Below, in pieces: positions 1 to 8,669 of a DNA stretch of 10,835 nt. The translations under genes and the position numbers were made by a program. Position 1 is the stretch's first letter; each line of letters begins with the position of its first letter. The notes under the pieces are model-generated. The model saw only the letters and a program-made list of their open reading frames with translations, was not told where the DNA came from and ran no database searches. The stretch comes from Larix sibirica (lineage: Eukaryota > Streptophyta > Pinopsida > Pinales > Pinaceae): NCBI GenBank assembly GCA_004151065.3, contig NWUY0300061997.1, positions 38,695 through 49,529 of the forward strand. The letters run 5' to 3'.

Positions 1-1
1 T

Positions 2-112
2 CCCACATACGAAGTCCATTTGACCCCGTTCAAGTTGTGTTATAAATCTCTCTACAAGATCTTCGTCAACTGTCCACCTACGAAGAAAATGAAGACCTTC
101 TTCATTCTTCTC
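2..112 (-). other. Short open minus-strand stretch at the left edge, unidentified
   Basis: On the minus strand a frame stays open for 37 codons from a stop at 113-115 to the left edge of the window. Its translation is charged and balanced, with a Trp-Thr-Val-Asp-Glu-Asp-Leu run followed by a Glu/Arg/Gln-rich helix-like segment, unlike the low-complexity translations elsewhere. I do not recognise the family. An open run of this length can arise by chance among six frames, so it may be a protein relic (retroelement or other) or nothing. No start codon or upstream continuation is visible. Confidence 0.15.
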
Positions 113-247
113 CTAAGACAATCCTCTTGGGTCATTCATCTAGATCACAGTCAAAGAAAATAGGCCATGCAATCTAGCTCTAGGTTTTTCTTATCCATTG
201 CATGATGAATGGTGAAGCAAATAGTCTTAGTAAGCATGTATCATTTA

Positions 248-810
248 GAGGAGTGATATATTTGAGGCTATTTCTAGCAGTTTGGTGGTACATAATTAGC
301 AATCAAAGGATTGTTCTTCAAGGGCTAGTGCTCGACTACAAGTCCTACATGTCCATGTTGGATGTAGCAAAAATCAAAATAACAATCATATCCTAAGAAA
401 ATGTGTAGTCTAATAGGCATATTTCAACATATTTGTGGAGGTTCTCTTTAGAAGTTAGTGTGTGCATGGATGACAAGTGCCTTGACAAGTGTTTCTAGTG
501 AGTTTTCTATGGCTATCTTATGGAAGCATTGGAAACACCTAGAGTTAGAGCACTTTTGTTCCAGTTTTTGCATGATAATTTACCAGCTAGACATTAGTTA
601 AATGTGCCTTGATGCCTCTATTTTGACTTGTTGTCCATATATCCAACACGTGTATGCTCTAGAATAATAGTGATGGAGATAGTAGCGTTTTGACTAAGGA
701 TGTTTGGGGCATGTTCTTGGTGATCAATGTTAGATAACAAAATTATGAGGAAGGGGTTGTGATACCAAAGGCTATTTCTAGCGTGTTTAGGATTAGAAAT
801 AGTAAACAAC
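248..810 (+). repeat. Diverged repeat pair about 500 bp apart (248-305 and 746-810)
   Basis: The 13-base string GGCTATTTCTAGC occurs at 266-278 and again at 770-782. In both places it is preceded by GAGGA and GTGATA blocks and followed by a loosely similar T/A-rich stretch, so the similarity extends over about 60 bp with indels. The second copy lies in the LINE-like relic. The first may therefore be an older duplication of it or part of another copy. The DNA between the two is otherwise unremarkable. Confidence 0.4.
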
Positions 811-815
811 AATAC
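532..815 (+). pseudogene. Decayed LINE (non-LTR retrotransposon) ORF2 C-terminal relic, zf-RVT-like
   Basis: A plus-strand frame at 532-594 reads Glu-Thr-Pro-Arg-Val-Arg, then a hydrophobic stretch, then Leu-His-Asp-Asn-Leu-Pro-Ala-Arg-His. This resembles the start of the zinc-binding reverse-transcriptase-associated domain (zf-RVT) of plant LINEs. About 37 codons further on, in a shifted frame, 687-716 reads Val-Leu-Thr-Lys-Asp-Val-Trp-Gly-Met-Phe. This fits the end of the same domain, where a Val-Trp follows the last Cys at about this distance. In the same frame 768-803 gives a segment ending in Arg-Asn, as in the linker after zf-RVT. Stops and at least one frameshift interrupt it, and the Cys/His ligands between the two blocks are not convincingly preserved. 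In a functional element this would be the tail of the endonuclease/reverse-transcriptase protein. No intact RT core, poly(A) tail or target-site duplication is visible. The identification rests on remembered motif shape and spacing. Confidence 0.42.
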
Positions 816-1189
816 ACTTCAACACCCAACACTCAAGTTTGTTATTTCCAACGTCCTTGGACTAGATAATTAGAAGAAAATTGTAGTATACGTGGCAAGG
901 AATCACTCAAACCAGACAAAGGAGGCTTCCGACACATGCATAGTATATTTGATCAACAAGAACAAGGATCATATCGTAGTGACTAGTGATGAAATGAGCC
1001 TATCTTCATCAGATCTTGTTTTATTTTTGGAAAAAACTCATGCTTGTTAAGAAGCAATCTAATTAACCATTTTTGGTAGAGTTGGGTGATTGATTTAGCC
1101 AAACAACACTAAAGTCTTCCATTTTTAGTGAGTTACTAAATTAGAGAGTGAGTTGGAGTTACATGAAAGCATATTGATTTCAATTGTTC

Positions 1190-1872
1190 CCTCTTTGCTC
1201 TGTCTTGCACGAGTAGGGCACATTCTTTCTCCCATCTCTCATTTGGATTCTATAAAACATAGTGAGCTATCAGTGTTTTCAGGGTTTGTCTTTCTTATAT
1301 AAGTTACAAGAGCTCATCCTTCTTCAATCCCTAACTTGACATACTTTGTTTGCTATTGCATCAGAGATTCATAGGGCAGTTCATGATGTACTAATTCCTA
1401 TGATTATTTATTGGATCTTCTTTAATATATCAATTGGATTCAACTATTTTTTGCTTTTGACTCTTTGAGTTTGTGTGATTTTTTTACTGTGCAATCATTC
1501 TATATGGGTCGTGTTTATTACTTATGTGCACTTATTTTGAGTTTTTCTTTCATTAAAGGTGCGCATTCTTCTCATTTCATTCATTTAATCATTGTTGTAA
1601 ATATGGTTAATAAATATGATGTTAACCTTTGATTTAATCCTTTGTTAATTATTATTTCTTGAGTGCTTCTAGCCATTTAAAATACAACATAGTGTGTTTG
1701 TTTAATTCTGATTTATATGTAGATTTTACTTATTTAAAAAACAACAAATTTGTATCATGGGGACACGACCCTAAGACTAGAAAAGCACCAATGTGAATGA
1801 ATAGGTAGATAGTCATGACAAGGCTAGATGGTTTGTAATTGTCATTTGGATTTGTTATTTCTTCCTAGTGCA
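1190..1872 (+). mobile_element. Probable 5' LTR (3' part) of an Athila/Tat-like Ty3/gypsy element
   Basis: This stretch lies directly upstream of a decayed tRNA-Asp-type primer binding site, so it should contain the R/U5 part of a 5' LTR. It ends in a CA dinucleotide at 1871-1872, leaving a 19-bp gap before the primer site. It is T-rich and carries two TATA-like sites in the expected orientation (1251-1257 and 1295-1303), about 570-620 bp before the LTR end. The left boundary cannot be set because the matching 3' LTR is not in the window. It could lie anywhere between the LINE relic (about 815) and 1190. No coding potential is seen in this stretch. Confidence 0.4.
1251..1303 (+). promoter_or_regulatory. 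Two TATA-like boxes inside the putative 5' LTR
   Basis: TATAAAA at 1251-1257 and TTATATAAG at 1295-1303 are both acceptable plant TATA boxes. They sit where an LTR U3/R promoter would be expected relative to the primer binding site. In AT-rich DNA such matches are common, so support comes from position only, and the element is too decayed to assume activity. Confidence 0.25.
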
Positions 1873-1891
1873 GGTTTGCTTAATAATAAAT

Positions 1892-1909
1892 TGGTGCTAT
1901 TGTTGGGGA
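1892..1909 (+). other. Decayed retrotransposon primer binding site, tRNA-Asp type
   Basis: The 18 bases TGGTGCTATTGTTGGGGA match, at 13 of 18 positions, the canonical plant primer binding site complementary to the 3' end of tRNA-Asp (TGGCGCCGTTGCCGGGGA). Athila and Tat/Ogre Ty3/gypsy elements use this site to prime minus-strand DNA synthesis. All five differences are transitions: four C-to-T and one G-to-A. They remove all three CpG sites and one CHG site of the ancestral sequence, as expected from deamination of methylated cytosine. The site sits 19 bp after a CA that would end the LTR. The tRNA assignment uses the remembered tRNA-Asp sequence. Confidence 0.72.
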
Positions 1910-3300
1910 ATTTGTTAACCATTGGTTATCTATAATGACATTAGTGATACTTTGTATATTTGGTTTTTATTCTTATCTCACATGGAAAATCCATTGTGTA
2001 TGTTTTTTCACATTAAACAACCTTAAAAAATTTCCTTAGTTCTACCCCACACAAGTTATAGTTCTGGGCCCCAATGAACCTGAACAAATTTCCAGCACAA
2101 GAATGCAATATCACCGCCTAAAACACCACTGAAGATACCAAGTGTTTCGAGTATTTTGATTTCCTTCAAGGTAGTCGTTACACCTCAATTTGTGAGTAGC
2201 ACTTTGGTAAGTTCTTTGGTGAGTTCAGTTGGGTGGATAGAGTAAAATTTTCCCTCCTCCACTAACTACCATTAAATTTTTAGGTTATCGTTTCATCATT
2301 AGTTTCACTTTATTTTCACTTTAAGTCAATCTTATATTAGTTTCCTTTTATTTTTGAGCATAATAAGTTGCCTTGGACATGCTTGAGTATTCATAAGGAC
2401 TACATTGTCCTTATTTTCTTTCCTTTACTACAAAGTTTTAGTTTTTTTTTGGTCAAATCCAAATACTAATATAGTTGTGCATCTAATCAATTTATGATTT
2501 TTGGTTTAGATAGAACCTAGATGAGTTCAAATTTCTTTTTTGTACATTTTCTTGGTAATTTATTGAGTTCAATAGGCATGGGATTTATTATTGAAGAAAA
2601 GATAGGAAAAGTCTTGACTCATGTCATAGTCTTGTCTCGACATTTTATGAGTCAATCCTAAGTTAATCCTTGCTTACCAAGACCTCATTAAGTCGTAGGG
2701 ACATGGAACCATATTGTTACACTCTATTGTTTTGCTTCATGCTACTTGAGGGGATCACATCAGTGCCTTTCTTTTAGTAGACCCTTCCTCATTTTTTTAA
2801 CCCTTTATTTGGCAATTGGTCCATAAGCAGAGCACCTTGATGGTCATTAGCCTCATTGGAGACCATCTCATGTCAACAACCCACTAGGGTGTTACCTTAA
2901 TCATTTTTTTCTCAAGTCTATGCAACAATGTGTGTGTAGAATAATCTAGCAAGAATACAATATAAAGGAGAATGGCATGAACCCATAAAGAAAATACACC
3001 TCCACCATAAAAATAAGTTAATTAGTAATGCACAAAATAAATAAATGACAACAAAGTACTTGTAGCCCCTAGCTCTTTGGAGTCCAAGTGTTGATCCAAG
3101 AATGCTCCAAAACCCACAAGACAGTCTTCAATCAACATGGGGAAATTGCACCCAAGGGTTGATTGTTCACCCAATCAATACAACTATCTTCGTAGGTGTT
3201 GTCCCTAGAGTAAGGCTCAAGCTCAATGATGAAAGGAAATTTAAGGCACATAGAAATTGTCTTTGTAGATAATGCATTCCCATAACCTGTGGGGTGATGA
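1910..3300. other. Gene-free stretch: presumed decayed internal region of the gypsy element
   Basis: If the element upstream were intact, its leader and gag would lie here. No open frame of useful length, no RNase H, protease or RT motif, and no second LTR copy can be seen. Short frames open for 25-45 codons (for example around 2090-2240) give translations I do not recognise. The DNA is T-rich with homopolymer runs, such as the T run near 2443-2451. I see no supported feature beyond probable retroelement debris. Confidence 0.4.
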
Positions 3301-3640
3301 GTTGAAGGGATCTTACCTATATCCCCAATTCATACTCATAGTTTCTCAAGCAACATAGTTAGTGGTGGTTCCCTCTGCATGTAACTCACATAATTCCCAA
3401 AGGACTGTCACAAATCAGACTCCCAATTGATCGACCTTAGTGTGGTGGAGAGGCTCTTGAACTTGCAACACTCCCAAACCCCATGGGTTTATGGTGTGCA
3501 GGGGTCTTACTACTATCCTCTCCCCTACTAATCACAACCACACTCAATAATGGTAACCCCCTCTGCAAGGGATTGACTAACACCCTAGCTCGTGGTGATT
3601 ACAATCACACTTAGTAGTGGTGTCCTCTACAATGGGCCCA
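3301..3640. repeat. Highly diverged tandem repeat with units of about 65-70 bp
   Basis: Three segments share an ordered set of blocks. Each has a GGGRTCTTAC-like or related start, an AATCACA-like middle, and a close of roughly AGTGGTGG..CCCTCTGCA-AGGG. The clearest ends are at 3360-3380, 3545-3571 and 3610-3636. The units beginning near 3503 and 3571 are adjacent and align with few indels. The first unit is separated from them by DNA that may hold one or two more decayed copies. No coding frame persists through the units. Whether this was a subterminal LTR repeat or a small satellite cannot be told. Confidence 0.35.
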
Positions 3641-4130
3641 AATGAATGGTATAAGGATCCAAACATAATCTAAGCATAAGTACCTTGGGTGGTTTAAGCA
3701 CACTCCCATCTCCTTAGTCCAATTAGACCTAGTTAAAGAAACCAAATACATATATTTAATCGCGGGGTCTAACACAATAATGGTAAAAACATAGAACATT
3801 TCCTTGTGAGCTATCCAACCCCATTAGTGGGCATGGAACTTCTTTTGTAATCCTTCTCAATGTAACATCTTCCCAAGTTTTGAATCTTGGTCTTACCCCT
3901 TCTCATCCAAGGGAAAAATTGGGCTTGAAGGTGAATTTGCAAGTATCAAGAACAAGGTAAAAGTAAGTTACTACTCTTTCTCTTCTACTTTTTATTCAAG
4001 TTAACTTTGGAGGTCATTTTCACAAGTTTTCCCCATGGTTAACTAAGCTTTATGATAGAATGGTCATCCTCATTGAGTTGAGTCCCTTTCCCTTGAGTTC
4101 ATTCACTCGTCTTTCCATCAGTACCTAATG
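3641..4130. other. Gene-free stretch, no supported feature
   Basis: No open frame or structural signal is convincing here. A TGTAACATC string near 3860 superficially resembles the first bases of plant gypsy LTRs, but it has no adjacent polypurine tract. The sequence is probably further retroelement remains between the degenerate repeat on the left and the ATC-rich tract on the right. Confidence 0.3.
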
Positions 4131-4385
4131 CTAAAACATATTAGACTTTCGAAAATACCAATCTATATGCAACATTATTATCATAAATCAATAGCATCAT
4201 AACATGAAGTGCATCAATAGGTGTGTTATTCAACAAGTGTATAATAATATTGATCACATCATCAGAAGAACTAATCATCATCACCAAAGATTACCAATGT
4301 TGCATAGCCATTATTGATAACATTTCACTAAATAAATCATCAACAAGGAAATATCAATGCTCATCACATTCTATGCAATCATATA
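4130..4385 (+). repeat. ATC/ATCA-rich cryptically simple tract, left part
   Basis: The plus strand is dominated by short ATCATC, ATCATA and ATCAA words with few G residues, the same composition as the larger tract on the right. A 70-codon open frame across this tract (4223-4435) arises from the low complexity and is not treated as a gene. The minus-strand LTR-like segment lies between this tract and the larger one. Confidence 0.5.
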
Positions 4386-4431
4386 GATTTATTGTTTTAT
4401 GGTGGTTTTATGTAGGGCTAGCTTCTAAAAC

Positions 4432-4474
4432 TTGAAACGTTGTGTCAGGTTTATTTGAAACTCAACGTTTCAAA
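4432..4474. repeat. Overlapping inverted repeats that can form alternative hairpins
   Basis: TTGAAACGTTG (4432-4442) and CAACGTTTCAA (4463-4473) form a perfect 11-bp inverted repeat around a 20-base spacer. Inside it, TTTGAAAC (4454-4461) and GTTTCAAA (4467-4474) form a perfect 8-bp stem with a 5-base loop. Both stems use the same right arm, so the two structures are mutually exclusive. The site lies at the distal end of the minus-strand LTR-like segment. Confidence 0.7.
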
Positions 4475-5295
4475 CCACATGTTGGGCTCATAATCAAGAG
4501 GAAATAATCACATAGATGTTTGAGTCCATCATAATCGACCCTCAATAGACTCACAAGCGACTAGGGGGTGATGAGTCTAGAACGCCATCTCGTATTAGTA
4601 AAGCATCCACACATGTATAACACTTGTATCATATAAACATCATGGAATATAAAGATGGGACACCACCAAGACTATGTGGATAATCCCTCTAACAACATAT
4701 CAAGGATTATTTATCATAAGCCATCAAGGGTATAATCCTCAATTCACACATATGTTCATATGCAAGTAAATACCATACAAGGAACCATCTTAGGGATGAG
4801 GAGTCCAAAATCCCATCTCCAAGCTATCATCATAAGGCTCACAATCTCTAGCCAAAGGGTAAAGGAGACAAAGGGTACCAGTCCCACACTAGGATAGTCT
4901 CACCATTTAGATGAGGGGGAAACTCATCAGATGTCATCGAAGTATCATTCATCATAATTGTTTAGTATATATATGCAATTCACCAAGGAAAGTTGGTCAT
5001 TAAGGAACACTAAGCCATTAACCACTAATAGGTGATACTCATAAGTATTAGCTAGGGCTTGATAAGATGTTATTAAGTATAATAAGCAAGGAGGAAATCA
5101 TCCATAATCAACAATGAACATAAAGGTGTAAAGAATAAAATCTGCTTAACACTACATGTACATCGAGGTGGGGGTATTTTCATCCTTTTCCATCTTAAGT
5201 AAACACACATTCATCATAGTAGGATAATGAGTCCATCACTGAAAACTAGAATCATAAGCTTGCACCTTAATTTCCATTCACTTTAGGGTGCTACA
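4440..5295 (-). mobile_element. Probable 3' LTR of a minus-strand Ty3/gypsy element
   Basis: Read on the minus strand, a purine tract at 5297-5307 is followed, starting at 5295, by TGTAGCACCC. This is the classic opening of many plant Ty3/gypsy (Tekay/Del-type) LTRs. A TATA-like ATATATATAC lies about 320 bp further into the LTR (plus 4963-4976), a sensible place for a U3 promoter. Just before the purine tract, minus-strand codons give a Phe-Glu plus Ser-Leu-Leu, stop, Gly-Glu-Glu pattern. It resembles the short acidic tail that ends gypsy pol just before the LTR, broken by a TGA. The distal LTR end is not defined: no second LTR copy lies in the window and I could not find a target-site duplication. 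The left limit given is a guess at the palindrome. Confidence 0.5.
4963..4976 (-). promoter_or_regulatory. TATA-like box in the minus-strand LTR
   Basis: The minus strand reads GCATATATATACTA, an unbroken alternating T/A core within otherwise mixed sequence, about 320 bp from the proposed LTR start. It would be the U3 TATA box if the LTR call is right. No transcription evidence is available from sequence. Confidence 0.35.
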
Positions 5296-5311
5296 GTTCT
5301 TCCCCTCATAA
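5296..5311 (-). other. Polypurine tract next to the LTR
   Basis: The minus strand reads GAGGGGAAGAA within these bases, ending one base from the TGTAGCACCC LTR start at 5295. In LTR retrotransposons this tract primes plus-strand DNA synthesis and lies directly upstream of the 3' LTR, as here. Its position and strand are the main support for the orientation of the element. Confidence 0.5.
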
Positions 5312-5379
5312 GAGGGATATGGTCTCAAAGCCAATTCAAGATTAAGCAACTAGGTAAAAGTTCGTTATTCTAGATTCCA

Positions 5380-7330
5380 ATTCGTGCATCATCTTATTCA
5401 ACCCCATCATTATATCAAAATCATCAACATCAATCAAATAAATATTATCACGTTATCGGAAAATGATAATAATGTTGACTTTAGATATTACCAAATCACC
5501 ATGATGCTCATCATTAATCAAAATAGTCAATATCCTCAGTGTCACAAGCATCATGAATTCATCAATGAATCATCAAGGTAATCAAATTGGGCACCATTGC
5601 CCAAATATTGAAATTATCATCATTCACATCAATGTATTTGACATCATCAAATCATCAATATCATCCAGATCATGAATATCAATATGTTATCCTTAACATC
5701 ATCGAATAATCATTATTAGCATCGACTCAAAACATCATCTCCAATCAATTATAAATATCCTCGAATCAATAGTGTCAAGATAATCTAAATCAATATCAAT
5801 TTCTAAGGCATTTCTCTTAACATTGTAGAGTGGCAACCCATACATTTAAGGTGGTTTTGAGCATACAAAGTCAATAAGGTAATGATGCAACCATTTCCAG
5901 TTCAACGTTGGTCATCCCAGTCATTATAAATTTCACATGCAATGTAATGTTAATCAAGGCATCAACTGACATGATCATACATTTGGTCCTTCCATTATAA
6001 TTTGGTTTATTTTATTCATGTGTTGTCAATTAATTATCCCTCATATCCTTATGTCATCTTGGCATTATTAGTGTACCACCAATATCATAGAAATCAACAA
6101 TTAATGTTAGTGATATCATCAACACAAAAATCTCAGGGTTATCATCAATTTAAGTTTGAAACATCACTCTCAGCCCAATCATTATATTTGTCACTTATTC
6201 ATTATTGGCACCTTATCATTCATTCAAGGATCTTATCCTTGTTATTAATTATGAGACCGTCATCTAATTAAAGGTCATCAAAGCATTAGAGATATTATTT
6301 GTCACACACCAATATTCTTGTACTTCATTACTAAGAGATCAACATTATCAATGTCATTATCATCATTAGTTCATATTATCAAGTCATTAAAATAATCAAG
6401 ACCATGAAAATTTTCAAATCAATTTTGCGTTAATATTGTTGAATCTTCAACAATGAACAACATTTTATCGAGTCGAAATGCCTATCAATGGATACCATCA
6501 AGAGCTTTAATAACCTCAATTTATGAGAAGCATAGTCATCTAGCCACTAATATCACAAGGGTCATAGATAAGTTATCTTCACCACCTTCTTCAAAATAGC
6601 ATCATCAAGATCGTCAAGTTAACATCATTAGCATCATTAATATCCAAACATCACTATCAAATTGATCAACTTTAATATTATCAATTCATCATCAACAATG
6701 TTAATTTCATCAGATCATCATCAATGTACTCGTGATATTATCGAGTATTAAATAACAACAACATTCATGCATCAACCATTTAAATCTCATATCAACTATC
6801 ATCATTGATCTTCAAATTAGTTGCACATCATTGATATTATTACTTATCAATGTCCACTAGGTCATTAACATCCTTCATGTCAACAAATTATTTATCATTA
6901 CCATCGAATCATCAAAATTGTCATCAACAAATTGAATAGACCACACCAATAAGGTCTCCAATATTAACAATCACAATTGAGTACAATTCATGGTTATTGT
7001 TATTATTAGATGGAATCTTACCATTGACACCAATACACATCATTACTAATCACAATTTCAAATTACTCATGTCTTTTGTCTCAATTCCTTTGCATCATTT
7101 TTATTGTTATGGTTGTATCAATCAACATTGATAAAATCATTAGATCAATTCATTATCAATAATTACCCAATCAATATGATCATAAAGACTAATGACCCAA
7201 TCAATATGCTTATAAAGACGAATGACTCATGGCACCAATCCTTAATTTGAGCCTTAAAGCACCAATGAATACCATCACTAGGTTGATGTTATTGTCGCCC
7301 CAATGAGTCAAATTGTCATCAACTTAAACT
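5380..7330 (+). repeat. About 2 kb of ATC/ATCA-rich cryptically simple DNA
   Basis: For nearly 2 kb the plus strand is built mostly from ATCATC, ATCAA, TCATTA and ATCAATATC words, with strikingly few G residues, although no perfect microsatellite runs remain. Open frames of 65 codons (5384-5581) and 89 codons (6002-6271) within it encode His/Ile/Asn/Gln/Ser-rich low-complexity chains and are by-products of the composition. The tract lies on the internal side of the minus-strand gypsy LTR. It may be an internal spacer of that element, or a decayed satellite into which the element inserted. No integrase, RT or RNase H relic is recognisable within it. Confidence 0.75.
7165..7224 (+). repeat. 30-bp tandem duplication
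   Basis: Two adjacent 30-base copies (7165-7194 and 7195-7224) begin ACCCAATCAATATG and end AATG. They differ at three positions (27 of 30 identical). The pair lies near the right end of the ATC-rich tract and may show the mechanism that built that tract. Confidence 0.9.
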
Positions 7331-7518
7331 CAAGTCATTAACTTAATGCCATCTGATTGTCAAGACTAATTTGTTATCCATTGTACATATATCGACGATC
7401 TCATGGTTTTGTTGCATGTCTACATGAGCACAAAAAGTTAAAGACTTATCACACGCATGTATGTATACCTATAGAATACTCATGAAATGCATAATGCAAA
7501 GTCTATTGGATTGCTAAG

Positions 7519-7672
7519 GCTATGTAGAAACAAGGTACACAAAAAATCACATGGATAGGATTCATAGGGGAAGAAGTTGCTCAAATTAATTCTAAGCTAT
7601 GCAGTAACAATGTACATACAAAATTACATGACTAGGATTGACAAGGGATGGAGTTGCTCGAATTAATTCTAC
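7519..7672 (+). repeat. 77-bp tandem duplication
   Basis: Two directly abutting 77-base copies (7519-7595 and 7596-7672) begin GCTATG and end AATTAATTCTA. They align without gaps, 62 of 77 positions being identical by my count. The divergence indicates an older event than the 72-bp and 95-bp duplications further right. No open frame runs through both copies. Confidence 0.95.
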
Positions 7673-8230
7673 CTTAAGTCTTGGTTCCAAGGAAAGGGTC
7701 TTCCATAGACATTCACTAAGGTAGATAAGTAAGGTACAATGGGTCAATCATAATCTAAATCATGCACAATTTAATCATAATGCAATTAAATTCAAGCACT
7801 TATATTAAGCTTTTCTTATCTTTCTATATTGAAATGCATTTCTTTTCTCTAACATACATGTTAGGATGTAAATAAATCAGGATCCATCAATAACACAATG
7901 CAACTAGATACACTTTACCTAGGTTTTTAGTACCTTCTATTGATGTTGATACAATCTCAATAGTGGCTCACTTGTATTGCATCCAAAGCATAATGGGGTA
8001 AATGTCAACTTCTTCGACAAGTCACACGGGTTACAAACAAACAATACAGGTTCTAAATATTGGAAAGTTTTGTTTAGAATCTTATACCTCCATAACGACT
8101 TATCCACTGCATGGTCTACTTTTCACTCAACCACTCTTTAATCCTTAAATAAATTGATCCTCTAGGATGCCACCAATCATGTGTGAACATCTCTATTGAG
8201 GCTATCATTTATCTATTGTGACAATTAAAA
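7673..8230. other. Gene-free AT-rich stretch, no supported feature
   Basis: I find no open frame above about 60 codons, no retroelement motif and no repeat pair here. A 6-bp perfect hairpin (CTAACA/TGTTAG around TACA, 7849-7864) is the only local structure and is expected by chance. The region separates the repeat-rich left part from the more CpG-rich segment that begins near 8270. Confidence 0.4.
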
Positions 8231-8292
8231 TCTTATGATAATATAGAGCTAAACTAAATTAACGAGGATGGAGGATGAGAGGATAAGAGCGA

Positions 8293-8308
8293 GTCTCTTT
8301 GGAGAGAC
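8293..8308. promoter_or_regulatory. Perfect GTCTCT/AGAGAC inverted repeat
   Basis: GTCTCT (8293-8298) and AGAGAC (8303-8308) flank the four bases TTGG. The site lies in the CpG-containing segment directly before the RY-like motifs. An inverted GTCTC/GAGAC pair resembles the everted or inverted auxin-response-type arrangements bound by ARF dimers, but the canonical element is TGTCTC and the T is absent here. Function is unproven. Confidence 0.25.
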
Positions 8309-8326
8309 CACGTAGACGAGGTTGGC

Positions 8327-8351
8327 CATGCAGCTAAAAGCTTTGCATGCA
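8327..8351. promoter_or_regulatory. Two RY-type CATGCA motifs within an imperfect palindrome
   Basis: CATGCA occurs at 8327-8332 and again at 8346-8351, the second within TGCATGCA. CATGCA is the core of the RY element bound by plant B3-domain seed regulators (ABI3/FUS3/LEC2 group). The interval also forms an imperfect palindrome, TGCAGCT facing AGCTTTGCA with a 2-base bulge. Pairs of RY cores 19 bp apart are suggestive in a promoter but short enough to be chance. Confidence 0.25.
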
Positions 8352-8669
8352 AAGGAGATTGAGGGGGAATTGTGTGGTTTTTTGGTCCCATGACTGCTGC
8401 TTGCTCAGGTCGTGAGGACTCGTTGGCCTGTCATTCATTCTAATTTGGAAAAGGAAACACTAGAACGGAAACCATCTATTCCCTGTGCTAAATTCCTACG
8501 AGTTTTGTACTTTTTTTTTGGCCCATGTGCCTTCAACAGTCAAGTTCTGTTGCACAGTTCAGCAGTGGCAGCCCGAGGTACTATAGTGAAGGGTAACTAC
8601 TGTTGTGTGTTGGACAGACTAAGGAAGGAACTGCACTATACTGGACATAATTGGTGGGTGCCAAGTCTT

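Noticed and set aside
202-396. 64-codon open frame in the LINE-like region
   Set aside because: Translation shows no LINE or other domain and is not in the frame of the recognised blocks.
755-767. Minus-strand TGGTATCA followed by CAACC, resembling a tRNA-iMet primer binding site
   Set aside because: Two mismatches within 13 bases, no similarity beyond, no LTR end next to it, and it overlaps the plus-strand LINE-like relic. Likely chance.
2884-2900. Minus-strand GGTAACACCC next to an A/G-rich run, resembling a polypurine tract and LTR junction
   Set aside because: The LTR should open with TG and does not; the A run is not a typical tract and nothing LTR-like follows.
3860-3880. TGTAACATCTTCCCAAG resembling a plus-strand gypsy LTR start
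   Set aside because: No polypurine tract before it and no second LTR copy; match limited to a few bases.
5384-5581. 65-codon plus-strand open frame
   Set aside because: His/Ile/Asn-rich chain from ATC repeats; no family resemblance.
6002-6271. 89-codon plus-strand open frame
   Set aside because: Lies inside the ATC-rich tract and encodes low-complexity sequence set by the repeat composition; no domain.
7849-7864. CTAACA-TACA-TGTTAG hairpin
   Set aside because: A 6-bp stem is expected by chance at this scale; no T run or conserved context suggests a function.
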